From: Tritonibacter multivorans
GTDB lineage: Bacteria > Pseudomonadota > Alphaproteobacteria > Rhodobacterales > Rhodobacteraceae
Assembly (NCBI RefSeq): GCF_001458415.1
Contig: NZ_CYSD01000012.1
Location: 62,001 to 126,000 of the forward strand
Reading direction: 5' to 3'
Length of the DNA: 64,000 nt
A program made the translations under genes and the position numbers. This document shows positions 24,047 through 33,697 of the stretch, in pieces. The number at the start of each line of letters is the position of its first letter. Position 1 is the first letter of the stretch. The notes under the pieces were generated by a model. It saw only the letters and a program-made list of their open reading frames with translations, did not search any database and was not told the DNA's origin.

Positions 24047-27000
24047 ATGCATGTCGTCTTCCGCGAAAGCCACGGGCTCGGTGAAACGGACACCCCTTTT
24101 GACGTCGGGCAAACGCCCGCCGATCTGGTGGTGCTGTCGTTCTCTGACAGTGACCTCGGCGCTTTTGCGGCAGGCTGGCATCGCGCAGAGGGCAAGCTGC
24201 CAACCACTCGGCTGGCAAACCTGGTTGCGCTGAAGCACCCGCTGTCGGTCGACACCTATGTCGAACAGACCCTCGACGGGGCCAAGGGCATTCTGGTGCG
24301 TCTGATCGGCGGCGAAAGCTATTGGTCTTATGGGCTGGCGACGCTGCAGGATCTGGCCCGACGCAAGGGCATTGCGCTGGCCGTGCTGCCTGCGGACGGG
24401 CGCGAAGATCCGCGTCTGGACGAACTGTCGACCCTGCCAATATCCACCCTGCGCCGCCTTCAGGCGCTGTGTGATGCGGGCGGCGCTGTGGCGGCCCAAG
24501 CCGCGCTGGCGCAATTCGCGCTGGCGGCGGGCCTTTATGCGGGGCCCGTCATCGGCGTCAAATCCGTGCCGCAACAAGGGTTCTATGACCCGGATGCTGG
24601 CGTTCTGACCACGCTGCCCGAACAGGACAAGCCTTTGGTTCTGGTGAGCTTTTATCGCTCTTACCTGACCTCGGCTGACACCGCTCCGATTGATGCGCTG
24701 ATCCGGGAGTTGCGCACGCGCGGCTATGCGGCCTTTGGGGCCTTTGCTGGCAGCCTCAAATCGCCTGCCGCCGGAGACTGGCTGCGCGCGGATCTGCCGC
24801 GTTTGCAACCGGCAGCGATCATCAACGCCACCGCTTTTTCTGCACAGGGGGCCGATGGATCTGCCTCGCCATTGTCGACCACCGGCTGCCCGGTGTTTCA
24901 GGTGGCGCTCTCTACGGCACGGCGCAAGGACTGGGATCTGGCGGACCGCGGATTGTCGCCTGCGGATCTCGCCATGCATGTGGTCCTGCCCGAGGTGGAC
25001 GGCCGCATCTTTGCCGGTGTTGTCAGCTTCAAATCCCCGACCAAACGCGACCCGGATCTGGAATACGCGCGCTTTGTCCACCGTGCCGATGCCGACCGCA
25101 TTACAAGCGTTCTGGACCGGATCGAAGGCTGGCTGCGGCTGACACAGATGAAGAATTCCAAAAAACGCCTTGCGCTGGTGCTGTCGACCTATCCGGGGCG
25201 CGACTACAATATTGCGCATGCGGTGGGGTTGGACGCGCTGGCCACAAGCGAGGAGATCCTGGGTGCGCTCAACGGCGCGGGCTATGCGGTCCACCCCACG
25301 GTCGACCTAGCGCAAAGACTGGGCGAGGAAACCCTGAGCTGGCCAGTTTCTGACTACAAGGCCGCGCTTGCGTCGCTGCCTGCCACATTGCGAGATGACC
25401 TGACCACCGCATGGGGCGCGCCCGAAGAGGACGCGGATATCCGCGACGGCGCTTTCCAGTTTCGCGCCCTGCGTGCAGGCCATGCGCTGGTCGCGCTACA
25501 GCCCGAACGCGGCGAGGTGAAGACCCGCGTCGATGATTACCACGATCTCGACCGCACCCCGCGCCACGGCTATGTGGCGTTCTATCTTTGGCTGCGGGCA
25601 CAAATAGATGCGCTGGTGCATGTGGGCGCCCATGGCACGCTGGAATGGTTGCCGGGCAAGGCCGTGGCCCTGTCAGGTGCCTGCTGGCCCGAGGCGCTGA
25701 TTGGCGCGCTCCCCGTGGCTTATCCGTTCATTGTTAATGATCCGGGCGAGGCCGCGCAGGCCAAACGCCGCATTGGCGCTGTCACCATTGGACATATGCC
25801 GCCACCACTGGCGCAAACCAAAATGCCCGACGGCATGGCGCGGCTGGAAAGCCTGCTCGACGAATATTCCACCGCCGACGGTCTGGACCCCGCGCGCCGC
25901 GACCGGCTGATTGATGACATCCGCGCCGAGGCGCAGGGCACCGGGGTTGAGGCCGATCTGGACATTCCCACTGACGCCTCGGCGGCTGAGGCGATCACCC
26001 GCATTGATGCCTTTGTCTGCGACATTAAGGAAAGCCAATACGGTGAAGGCCTGCACATCTTTGGCGCGGGCGACTGCGGCGCAGAAGAAATGCAGGGGCT
26101 GTTGCGCGTGCTTGAGGGCCGAATGCTGACGCCCGGCCCCTCTGGGTCGCCCTATCGCGGGCGCTCGGATGTGATGCCGACGGGGCGCAACCTCTTTACC
26201 ACCGACCCGCGCGCGGTGCCCTCGCGGGCGGCGCAGGCGCAGGGGGTCAAGCTGGCGGAAGAGCTCTTGCGCCGCCATTTGCAGGACCACGGAGATTGGC
26301 CGAAGGGGCTGGTGGTGGATCTCTGGGGGTCGGCCACCATGCGCACCGCGGGCGAGGAATTCGCCATGGCGCTGCATCTGGCAGGGCTTGCACCGAAATG
26401 GGACGAGGGCTCCGAACGGGTATCGGGCTTTGAAATCATTCCACTTGCGCTGCTGGGCCGTCCCCGCATCGATGTGACCCTGCGTGTGTCGGGCCTGTTT
26501 CGTGATGTGTTTCCCGGCCTTGCCCAGATGTTCGAAGCCGCCGCCAGCGCGCTGGCGAACCGTGACGAGACCAGCGCTGACAACCCCTACCTTGCCCAGA
26601 CCCCGCGTGTCTTTGGCCCCAAGCCCGGCCAATACGGGCTGTCGATGGGCGCGCATCTCGACGACTACACCGCCGAGGCCCGCGCGGCGGCGGGCGAAGC
26701 CTGGCTCACGGCCTCCTCCCATGCCATTGACGCCAAGGGCGACATTACCGAAGCCCGCGCCGCCCTTGAGACCCGGCTCGAGACCGCAGACAGCTTTATC
26801 CACCTACAGGATCTGGCGGAAACCGATGTGCTGGTGGCCTCGGATTACGCCGCCCATGAGGCCGGTTTTGCCGCCGCCATGGCGCGGCTCGGGAACAAGG
26901 CGCCTGCGCTTTACCATATGGACGCCACCAAACACGACCAGCCAAAGGCCCGCGCCTTGGGCGAGGAAATTGCCCGTGTGACCCGCGCCCGTGCGGCGAA

Positions 27001-27292
27001 CCCGGACTGGGTCACATCGATGATGCGTCACGGCTTTCGCGGCGGCGCAGAGATCGCCGCGACACTGGATCACATGGCGGCTTTTGCCCATCTGGCACAG
27101 GTGGTGCCGGCGCATCTGTTCGACCTCTATTTCGATGCCACGCTGGGGCGCACGGATCTGGTGGAGTTTCTTCAGGCCGAGAACCCGCAGGCGCTGGACG
27201 CCATGCGGGCCCGGTTCAAGGCACTGCAGGACGCGGGCCTCTGGATTACCCGGCGCAATTCGATCCTGGCCCAGTTGGAGGGCGCCGCATGA
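24047..27292 (+). CDS. cobN: Cobaltochelatase large subunit CobN
   Basis: 1081 residues, the ATP-dependent, magnesium-chelatase-like subunit that inserts cobalt into hydrogenobyrinic acid a,c-diamide together with CobS and CobT. It starts MHVVFRESHGLGETDTPFD. VGAHGTLEWLPGKAVALS and the later VVDLWGSATMRTAGEEFAMA are typical of the CobN/BchH/ChlH fold. The length fits the shorter alphaproteobacterial CobN. Its stop overlaps cobG as ATGA. cobS and cobT are not in the window. Confidence 0.95.
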   Translation: MHVVFRESHGLGETDTPFDVGQTPADLVVLSFSDSDLGAFAAGWHRAEGKLPTTRLANLVALKHPLSVDTYVEQTLDGAKGILVRLIGGESYWSYGLATLQDLARRKGIALAVLPADGREDPRLDELSTLPISTLRRLQALCDAGGAVAAQAALAQFALAAGLYAGPVIGVKSVPQQGFYDPDAGVLTTLPEQDKPLVLVSFYRSYLTSADTAPIDALIRELRTRGYAAFGAFAGSLKSPAAGDWLRADLPRLQPAAIINATAFSAQGADGSASPLSTTGCPVFQVALSTARRKDWDLADRGLSPADLAMHVVLPEVDGRIFAGVVSFKSPTKRDPDLEYARFVHRADADRITSVLDRIEGWLRLTQMKNSKKRLALVLSTYPGRDYNIAHAVGLDALATSEEILGALNGAGYAVHPTVDLAQRLGEETLSWPVSDYKAALASLPATLRDDLTTAWGAPEEDADIRDGAFQFRALRAGHALVALQPERGEVKTRVDDYHDLDRTPRHGYVAFYLWLRAQIDALVHVGAHGTLEWLPGKAVALSGACWPEALIGALPVAYPFIVNDPGEAAQAKRRIGAVTIGHMPPPLAQTKMPDGMARLESLLDEYSTADGLDPARRDRLIDDIRAEAQGTGVEADLDIPTDASAAEAITRIDAFVCDIKESQYGEGLHIFGAGDCGAEEMQGLLRVLEGRMLTPGPSGSPYRGRSDVMPTGRNLFTTDPRAVPSRAAQAQGVKLAEELLRRHLQDHGDWPKGLVVDLWGSATMRTAGEEFAMALHLAGLAPKWDEGSERVSGFEIIPLALLGRPRIDVTLRVSGLFRDVFPGLAQMFEAAASALANRDETSADNPYLAQTPRVFGPKPGQYGLSMGAHLDDYTAEARAAAGEAWLTASSHAIDAKGDITEARAALETRLETADSFIHLQDLAETDVLVASDYAAHEAGFAAAMARLGNKAPALYHMDATKHDQPKARALGEEIARVTRARAANPDWVTSMMRHGFRGGAEIAATLDHMAAFAHLAQVVPAHLFDLYFDATLGRTDLVEFLQAENPQALDAMRARFKALQDAGLWITRRNSILAQLEGAA

Positions 27293-28461
27293 GCGAGGCG
27301 CCAAAGGTCTATGGCTGGTGCCCCGGTGCCCTGCGCCCGATGATGTCCGGCGACGGGCTGGTGGTGCGCATTCGCGCCCCGCTTGGACGGCTGAGCCCGG
27401 ATCAGGCGCGCGGCGTCGCCGCCCTGTCGACACGTCTGGGAAATGGGGTTTTGGACCTGTCTGCCCGCGGAAACCTGCAGATGCGTGGGGTGCGCGAGGA
27501 TGATCACGCCGCGCTGATCGCGGCGCTGCAAGCGCTTGGGCTGGTGGACACAGACGCGGGCGCAGAGGCGCGCCGCAATGTCCTGCTAACCCCGTTTTGG
27601 ACCGAAGGCGACCTGAGCCACCGGATCGCGCAACAGCTGTCGGACGCGCTGACCGCCGCCAGCGACCTGACCTTGCCGGGCAAATTTGGGTTCACTGTCG
27701 ACTGCGGCGCAGCCCCGGTTCTGTCCGATGCGGCCGCCGATATTCGAATAGAGCGGAACCCAGTGCAGGACGGCCCAGGGCTGCTGCTCCTCGCCGATGG
27801 CGCGGACATGGGCCTTGTGGTGAGCGAAGACTCCGTCGTGGCAGAGGCGCTTTCCTTGGCGCGGTGGTTTCTAGCCCATGGCGGCGCGCCGGAGGGACGC
27901 GGCCGGATGCACCGGCTCATTGCGCGCCGCGGCGCACCGGCATCACATTCCGCCAACAGGGCGATCAGCGCGTCACAGCCTGCCCCCGGACAAACTGCCA
28001 GCGGCCAATTGGTCGCGCTGGAATTCGGCCAGATCCCGGCCCAGACGTTGGCCGCCCTTGCCGATCTGGGCGCGCTGCGGCTGACCCCTTGGCGGATGCT
28101 CCTTTTGGAAAGCCAAGCCCTGCTTCCGGCCCTGCCCGGTCTGATCCTTGATGCCGCAGATCCGCGCCTGCGGGTGCGCGCTTGCACCGGAATGCCCGGG
28201 TGCCTGCAGGCGCATGCGCAGACCCGGCCGCTTGCGCGCCGGCTGGCAGCACAGGTGCCCCCGGGCAAGACCCTGCATGTTGCGGGCTGTGCCAAAGGCT
28301 GCGCCCACCCAACGGCCACTGACCTTACGCTTGTTGCCTGCGCGACCGGCGATTTCGACCTGATCCGGCTTGGCAAAGCCAGCGATCCCCCGCTAGAAAC
28401 CTCTCTCAGCGCAGATGATATTTGTCTGACGCCCGAGCACTTTGACAAAGGGCAGCCCTAA
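27289..28461 (+). CDS. cobG: Precorrin-3B synthase
   Basis: 390 residues, an oxygen-dependent monooxygenase related to sulfite and nitrite reductases that converts precorrin-3A to precorrin-3B. Two half-domains are seen. The cluster ligands are intact as C299-x5-C305 (CTGMPGC) and C334-x3-C338 (CAKGC), binding a 4Fe-4S centre. The presence of CobG marks the aerobic pathway. It overlaps cobN at its start and cobH at its end (TAATG). Confidence 0.93.
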   Translation: MSEAPKVYGWCPGALRPMMSGDGLVVRIRAPLGRLSPDQARGVAALSTRLGNGVLDLSARGNLQMRGVREDDHAALIAALQALGLVDTDAGAEARRNVLLTPFWTEGDLSHRIAQQLSDALTAASDLTLPGKFGFTVDCGAAPVLSDAAADIRIERNPVQDGPGLLLLADGADMGLVVSEDSVVAEALSLARWFLAHGGAPEGRGRMHRLIARRGAPASHSANRAISASQPAPGQTASGQLVALEFGQIPAQTLAALADLGALRLTPWRMLLLESQALLPALPGLILDAADPRLRVRACTGMPGCLQAHAQTRPLARRLAAQVPPGKTLHVAGCAKGCAHPTATDLTLVACATGDFDLIRLGKASDPPLETSLSADDICLTPEHFDKGQP

Positions 28462-29090
28462 TGCTCCACACCTATGAAACCGACGGCGCCAAGATCTACG
28501 CCGAGAGCTTTGCCACCATCCGTGCGGAGGCCAATCTGGCCCGCTTCAACAAGGATGAGGAAAGCGTCGTTGTACGCATGATCCACGCCGCAGGCATGGT
28601 GGGGTTGGAAGAGCATGTGCGTTTCTCTGACGGCATGGCCGAAACGGCCCGCGCGGCGCTGGCCCAGGGGGCACCGATCCTCTGCGACGCCTATATGGTG
28701 TCCGAGGGCATCACCCGCCCGCGCCTGCCTGCCCAAAACGAGGTCATCTGCACCCTGCGTGACCCGAAGGTGCCCGCAATGGCGAAGGAAATGTCCAACA
28801 CCCGTTCGGCTGCTGCGCTGGAACTGTGGCGCCCGAAACTGGACGGCGCGGTCGTTGCGATCGGCAACGCGCCCACCGCCCTGTTTCACCTGCTGAACAT
28901 GCTCAAAGACCCTGCCTGCCCGCGCCCGGCTGCAATCATCGGCTGCCCTGTCGGATTTGTCGGCGCGATGGAATCAAAAGAGGCGCTGATGGAAGACCTG
29001 CCCGTGCCATCGATGATCGTCAAAGGGCGTCTGGGCGGCTCTGCCATTACCGTTGCGGCGGTCAATGCGCTGGCCTCTTGGAAGGAATGA
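28461..29090 (+). CDS. cobH: Precorrin-8X methylmutase
   Basis: 209 residues, moving the C-11 methyl group to C-12 to give hydrogenobyrinic acid. It has the conserved AAGMVGLEEHVRFS segment, which carries the catalytic His region (the usual RxIHAAG is seen as RMIHAAG), followed by ILCDAYMVSEGI and VIGNAPTALFHLL. It overlaps cobG by one base and cobI by four. Confidence 0.95.
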   Translation: MLHTYETDGAKIYAESFATIRAEANLARFNKDEESVVVRMIHAAGMVGLEEHVRFSDGMAETARAALAQGAPILCDAYMVSEGITRPRLPAQNEVICTLRDPKVPAMAKEMSNTRSAAALELWRPKLDGAVVAIGNAPTALFHLLNMLKDPACPRPAAIIGCPVGFVGAMESKEALMEDLPVPSMIVKGRLGGSAITVAAVNALASWKE

Positions 29091-29809
29091 TCATGGGCAA
29101 GGTAATCTGCGCAGGGCTTGGTCCGGGCGACCCAGAGCTGATGAGCGTCAAATCCTGGCGCGCGCTTCAGGGCGCAAAACACATTGCCTATTTCCGCAAG
29201 GCGGGCCGCAAAGGTCAGGCCCGCGCGATTGTCGATGACCTTTTGCCCGAAGGCGTGATTGAACACGCAATGGAATATCCGGTGACCACCGAGATCCATT
29301 TTAGCGACCCCGAATACAACCGCATTCTGTCTGCGTTTTATGACCAATGGGCTGATACGCTGGCCGAGATTGCCCAGTCCGAGGATGTGGTCGTTCCCTG
29401 CGAGGGGGATCCGTTTCTTTATGGCTCCTTCATGCATCTTTACACCCGGCTGCAGGGCCGCGCAGAGGTCGAGGTCATCCCCGGCATCACCGGCATGTCC
29501 GGCTGCTGGACCGCCACCGGCCAGCCGATCACCTGGGGCGATGATGTGCTGACCGTCGCCATGGCCACTCTGCCCGAGGACGAGCTGACCCGTCGTATTG
29601 CCGACACCGACGCGCTGGTGGTGATGAAGATCGGCCGCAACCTGCCAAAGCTGCGCCGCGCGCTGGAGGCCGCTGGCAAGTTTGACGCGGCTTGGCTGGT
29701 CGAACGCGGCACCATGCCCAAACAGACCGTTCAGAAACTTGCCGATGTTGAGGGCGAGGTTCCCTATTTCTCGATCGTGCTGGTGCACGGACAAGGACGC
29801 CGCCCATGA
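29087..29809 (+). CDS. cobI: Precorrin-2 C20-methyltransferase
   Basis: 240 residues of the SAM-dependent tetrapyrrole methylase family, making precorrin-3A. The ATG at 29087 overlaps the cobH stop; another ATG two codons on is possible, and the open frame from 28826 lies within cobH. Landmarks are GLGPGDPELMSVKSWRAL, the EGDPFLYGSFMHLY loop that binds SAM, and VIPGITGMSGCWTATG. It overlaps cobJ as ATGA. Confidence 0.94.
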   Translation: MIMGKVICAGLGPGDPELMSVKSWRALQGAKHIAYFRKAGRKGQARAIVDDLLPEGVIEHAMEYPVTTEIHFSDPEYNRILSAFYDQWADTLAEIAQSEDVVVPCEGDPFLYGSFMHLYTRLQGRAEVEVIPGITGMSGCWTATGQPITWGDDVLTVAMATLPEDELTRRIADTDALVVMKIGRNLPKLRRALEAAGKFDAAWLVERGTMPKQTVQKLADVEGEVPYFSIVLVHGQGRRP

Positions 29810-30573
29810 GCAAGCCAATGACCAAAGGTTCTGTTTTGATCGCGGGCCTTGGCCCCGGCCATGAGGCGCTGGTGACCGAAGAGGTTCGCACCGCGCTGAC
29901 GCAGGCCACCGATGTGGTGGGCTATATCCCATATGTAAAACGGGTGGCGCCGCGCGACGGGCTGACGCTGCATGCCTCTGACAACCGGGTCGAGGTTGAC
30001 CGCGCCACCCACGCGCTGCAGATGGCAGCGGAGGGCAAGCAGGTGGTGGTGGTCTCCTCCGGTGATCCGGGCGTGTTTGCCATGGCTTCGGCGGTGTTTG
30101 AAGCGCTGGAGGCGGGCCCGAGCAGCTGGCTGGATCTGGACATCCGCGTGCTGCCCGGCATTACCGCGATGCTCGCGGCGGCGGCGGCGATTGGCGCGCC
30201 GCTGGGCCATGACTTTGCCGCGATCAACCTGAGTGACAATCTGAAACCTTGGGAACTGATCGAGCGCCGCCTGCAACTGGTCGGCGAAGCCGGTCTGGCG
30301 ATGGCGTTTTACAACCCGCGCTCCAAATCCCGCCCACATCAGTTTGCCCGCGCCCTTGAGGTGCTGCGCGATGCTTGCGGTGGCGACACGCTGATCACAT
30401 TCGCCCGCGACGTGACCAAACCGGGGCAAGAAATCCTAACCGTGCCGCTGCGCGACGCGACGCCTGAAATGGCGGATATGCGGACCGTGGTGATTGTCGG
30501 CAACCGCGACACCCGCCGGGTGGGGAATTATGTCTACACGCCGCGTTTTGCCCCCGGCCATCAGCCGGGTTAA
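29806..30573 (+). CDS. cobJ: Precorrin-3B C17-methyltransferase
   Basis: 255 residues, performing methylation at C-17 with ring contraction to precorrin-4. It contains GLGPGHEALVTEEVRTAL, the SSGDPGVFAMASAVFE loop, the ring-contraction-associated LSDNLKPWELIERR and MAFYNPRSKSRPHQ. Its stop shares a TTAA with the stop of cobK on the other strand. Confidence 0.94.
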   Translation: MSKPMTKGSVLIAGLGPGHEALVTEEVRTALTQATDVVGYIPYVKRVAPRDGLTLHASDNRVEVDRATHALQMAAEGKQVVVVSSGDPGVFAMASAVFEALEAGPSSWLDLDIRVLPGITAMLAAAAAIGAPLGHDFAAINLSDNLKPWELIERRLQLVGEAGLAMAFYNPRSKSRPHQFARALEVLRDACGGDTLITFARDVTKPGQEILTVPLRDATPEMADMRTVVIVGNRDTRRVGNYVYTPRFAPGHQPG

Positions 30574-31316
30574 GCAGGATGGCCCAGCCAGCCCATGACC
30601 GCATCTACCGTGCCCAAGACCGTTCGGTCGGGCACGGTGGGCCGATCGACCATTATAACCGGCAGGCCCAGCCTGCGGGCGGCAATCAGCTTGGCCTCGG
30701 CCCCGATACCGCCGGCATTTTTGGAGACGATATGGGTGATGGAATGCTGGCGCATCAGCGCCTCGTCCCCAGTGGCCTCAAACGGTCCGCGCGCCACCAC
30801 AATCGCGGTGTTGGGCAAGGGCAAGGCGGCCTCGGGTTCGTCCACAAGCCGCAAGAGATAATGATGCTGCGGGGCAGTGGCAAAGAGGTCGAGATTCTGT
30901 TTGCCAATGGCCAGAAACACCCGCGCCGACGCCAAGGGCAAAGCGGCCGCCGCCGCCTCGAGAGAGGGCACATGGGTCCAGTCATCGCCCGCCTCCGCCT
31001 GCCATGCGGGACGTTGCAGCGCACACAGAGAGACGCCCACCTCTGCACAGGCCGCAACTGCATTGCGGCTCATCTGCGCGGCAAAGGGATGGGTGGCATC
31101 AATCACATGGGTCACAGCTTCGCGGCGCATGTAATCCACAAGGCCCGCAACACCGCCAAACCCGCCCTGCCGCTGCGGCAGCGGCTGCGCCACCGGGCGC
31201 GCGGTCCGGCCGGCGTAAGAGAACACGGCCCGACGCCCGGCCATGGGGTGCGCGGCGAGCCGCCGCGCCAGTTGCGAGGCCTCGGTGGTGCCGCCAAGAA
31301 GAAGGATGTTTTGCAT
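30570..31316 (-). CDS. cobK: Precorrin-6A reductase
   Basis: 248 residues, NADPH-dependent reduction of precorrin-6A to 6B. It starts MQNILLLGGTTEASQLARRL, a nucleotide-binding fold. HVIDATHPFAAQMSRNA and HIVSKNAGGIGAEAKLIAAR are family signatures. It is the only gene of the run on the minus strand. Its start codon shares CATG with the start of cobL (31314-31317), and its stop shares TTAA with the cobJ stop (30570-30573). There is no spare base on either side. Confidence 0.94.
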   Translation of the reverse strand: MQNILLLGGTTEASQLARRLAAHPMAGRRAVFSYAGRTARPVAQPLPQRQGGFGGVAGLVDYMRREAVTHVIDATHPFAAQMSRNAVAACAEVGVSLCALQRPAWQAEAGDDWTHVPSLEAAAAALPLASARVFLAIGKQNLDLFATAPQHHYLLRLVDEPEAALPLPNTAIVVARGPFEATGDEALMRQHSITHIVSKNAGGIGAEAKLIAARRLGLPVIMVDRPTVPDRTVLGTVDAVMGWLGHPA

Positions 31317-32502
31317 GTCTGAACCGTGGGTGACCATCGTCGGATTGGGCGAAGATGGCCTGAGCGGGCTGTCGGATGCAAGCCGATCCGCCCTGACGGA
31401 CGCCGAAATCATCTTTGGCGGTCCGCGCCATCTGGAGCTGGCCTGCGCCGGGCCCAAAGGACAGCCCTGGCCGGTTCCCTTTTCCACTGACCCCGTGCTC
31501 GCGGCGCGGGGGCGCAAGGTGGTGGTTCTGGCCTCGGGTGATCCGTTCTGGTTTGGCGCGGGTGGCAGCCTGATGCGCGATCTTGCGCCGGGAGACTGGT
31601 GTTCACACCCGGCACCTTCCTGCTTTGCCCTTGCCGCCAATCACCTTGGCTGGAAATTGGAAGAGACGTTGTGTTTCGGCCTTCATGCGGCCCCCTTTGA
31701 GCGCCTGGCCCCCGTGTTGAGCACCGGTGTCCGAGTGATCTGCACCCTGCGCGATGGCAAGGCCGTGGCAGACCTGGCAGAGTGGCTGGCGGCAAACGGC
31801 CACGCTGCGGCCCGCGTGCATGTGATGACCCGCCTTGGGGGCCCTGCGCAAGAGGTGACCGTTGGGGCCGCGTCCGACCTGACCGCCCAGCCGGGCGGGG
31901 GCGCACCGGTCCTTGCGGCCATCGAGGCCACAAATCCCGGGCTGCCGCGTGCCTCGGGGTTGGCGGATTCGCATTTCGCCAATGACGGGCAGATCACCAA
32001 GCGTCCGATCCGCGCCCTGACCCTTTCGGCGCTGGCGCCGCGTCCGGGCGAATTGCTCTGGGATATTGGCGGTGGGTCTGGTTCGATCTCTGCGGAGTGG
32101 TGCCTGGCCGCCCCCGGCGCGCGCGCGGTCACGTTTGAACCCCGCGCAGAGCGTCTGGAGAACATCGCAGAGAACGCCCGCCGTTTTGGTTTGAGCCATC
32201 GGATGACCCCGGTTCTGGGCCGCGCGCCCGACGTCTTGGCGGGACAGCCGCTGCCGGATGTCGTCTTTATCGGCGGCGGTGGACGGCGCGATCTGCTGGA
32301 GCATCTACGCGCATCCCTCCCGACGGGGACGCGCCTTGTCGCCAATGGGGTTACGCTGGAAACCGAGACCCTGCTGATGCAGACCCATGCCGAGATCGGC
32401 GGCCATCTGATGAAAGTCGAGATCGCCGAAGCTGCGCCCTTGGGCACGCTGCGCGGCTGGGCGCGCGCGCGGCCTGTGATACAGTGGAGCGTGACCCTGT
32501 GA
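31315..32502 (+). CDS. cobL: Precorrin-6Y C5,15-methyltransferase (decarboxylating)
   Basis: 395 residues, a fusion of the two activities that are separate (CbiE, CbiT) in the anaerobic pathway. The N-terminal ~200 residues are a tetrapyrrole methylase (VVVLASGDPFWFGAGGSLM). The C-terminal ~190 residues form a Rossmann methyltransferase with LLWDIGGGSGSISAEWCLA. It methylates C-5 and C-15 and removes the acetate carboxyl at C-12. Its start codon overlaps that of cobK in the opposite direction, so its promoter must lie inside cobK or farther upstream. Confidence 0.95.
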   Translation: MSEPWVTIVGLGEDGLSGLSDASRSALTDAEIIFGGPRHLELACAGPKGQPWPVPFSTDPVLAARGRKVVVLASGDPFWFGAGGSLMRDLAPGDWCSHPAPSCFALAANHLGWKLEETLCFGLHAAPFERLAPVLSTGVRVICTLRDGKAVADLAEWLAANGHAAARVHVMTRLGGPAQEVTVGAASDLTAQPGGGAPVLAAIEATNPGLPRASGLADSHFANDGQITKRPIRALTLSALAPRPGELLWDIGGGSGSISAEWCLAAPGARAVTFEPRAERLENIAENARRFGLSHRMTPVLGRAPDVLAGQPLPDVVFIGGGGRRDLLEHLRASLPTGTRLVANGVTLETETLLMQTHAEIGGHLMKVEIAEAAPLGTLRGWARARPVIQWSVTL

Positions 32503-32891
32503 TCTGCGCCGGTTTGGGACTGAACAGCGCCGTCACGGCGGATGAGCTGGCAGAGCTGTTGGCGCAGGCCCCGCAGCGGCCAGAACAGATCGCGATCCTG
32601 CGGTCCAAACAGACGGTCCAAGGGTTTACAGCCTTTGCGTCACTCTGTCCGATCAAAGTGATCGCGCTTGACGAAACGGAGATTGTCGGCGAACAGGTGC
32701 TGACCCATTCCGAGCGTGTCTTTGCCCGGTTTGGAACCGGCTCCGTCGCCGAAGCATTGGCCCTTGTGGCCGCCCGGCTGAGCACAGAACCCCCTGCCCA
32801 AGCACAGCTTTTGGGCCCAAGATTAATCAGCAGCAGCGGCCATGCGACACTGGCCCTCGCCGCGACGACCCCGGCGGAGACACAGACATGA
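32499..32891 (+). CDS. cobE: Cobalamin biosynthesis protein CobE (CbiG C-terminal domain)
   Basis: 130 residues from a GTG that overlaps the cobL stop as GTGA; a GTG five codons earlier is a second option. It begins [20 protein letters not shown], matching CobE/CbiG_C proteins. ATTPAETQT at the end precedes an ATGA overlap with cobM. CobE is needed for cobalamin formation in Pseudomonas denitrificans but its exact step is not settled; by homology with CbiG it may act around precorrin-5. Confidence 0.85.
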   Translation: MICAGLGLNSAVTADELAELLAQAPQRPEQIAILRSKQTVQGFTAFASLCPIKVIALDETEIVGEQVLTHSERVFARFGTGSVAEALALVAARLSTEPPAQAQLLGPRLISSSGHATLALAATTPAETQT

Positions 32892-33697
32892 CCGTCCATT
32901 TCATTGGTGCAGGCCCCGGTGCCGCAGACCTGATTACCCTGCGTGGGCGCGACCTGATCGCCGCCTGCCCCGTGTGCCTTTATGCAGGCTCTCTGGTGCC
33001 CGAAGCCCTGCTTCAGCACTGTCCAGACGGGGCCAAGATCATCAACACGGCGCCCTTGTCGCTGGATGAGATCATCGCCGAGATCAAAGCCGCCCATGAC
33101 GCAGGCCAGGATGTGGCGCGGCTGCATTCCGGCGATCTGTCGGTCTGGTCGGCCATGGGCGAACAGCTGCGCCGCCTGCGCGCGCTGGACATTCCCTATG
33201 ACGTGACGCCGGGCGTGCCTGCTTTTGCCGCTGGCGCGGCCGCGCTGGGGGCCGAGCTGACCCTGCCGGGCGTGGCACAATCGCTGGTGCTGACGCGGAC
33301 CTCTGGGCGCGCCTCCTCGATGCCTGACGGCGAGACATTAGAAAACTTTGCCCGCACCGGTGCCACGCTGGCGATCCACCTGTCGGTCCATGTGCTGGAT
33401 GATGTGGTGGCCCGCCTGACGCCGGCCTATGGCACGGACTGCCCTGTCGCAATTGTCTGGCGTGCCAGCTGGCCGGATCAAAAAATCCTCAAGGCGACAC
33501 TGGGCACCATCATTGACGCCACCGAGGGCGCGCGCGGCCGCACCGCGCTGATCCTTGTCGGCCACGCGCTGGGGCAGGAAGGGTTCGACGAAAGCTGCCT
33601 TTACGCCGCAGAATATGACCGCCGCTACCGTCCGCAAAGCGCCGACAGCCCCTGGTCGGAATGGACCCCCGAGGAAGAGCGACAGGCCAATGACTGA
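32888..33697 (+). CDS. cobM: Precorrin-4 C11-methyltransferase
   Basis: 269 residues of the tetrapyrrole methylase family. It starts [20 protein letters not shown], then [32 protein letters not shown] and [19 protein letters not shown], the standard CobM/CbiF landmarks. It gives precorrin-5. It overlaps both neighbours. Confidence 0.95.
   Translation: MTVHFIGAGPGAADLITLRGRDLIAACPVCLYAGSLVPEALLQHCPDGAKIINTAPLSLDEIIAEIKAAHDAGQDVARLHSGDLSVWSAMGEQLRRLRALDIPYDVTPGVPAFAAGAAALGAELTLPGVAQSLVLTRTSGRASSMPDGETLENFARTGATLAIHLSVHVLDDVVARLTPAYGTDCPVAIVWRASWPDQKILKATLGTIIDATEGARGRTALILVGHALGQEGFDESCLYAAEYDRRYRPQSADSPWSEWTPEEERQAND

Noticed and set aside
22778-25294. 838-codon frame on the minus strand across cobW and cobN
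   Set aside because: Antisense to two secure genes. Its Met/Val-rich stretch is only the complement of the histidine repeat of cobW.
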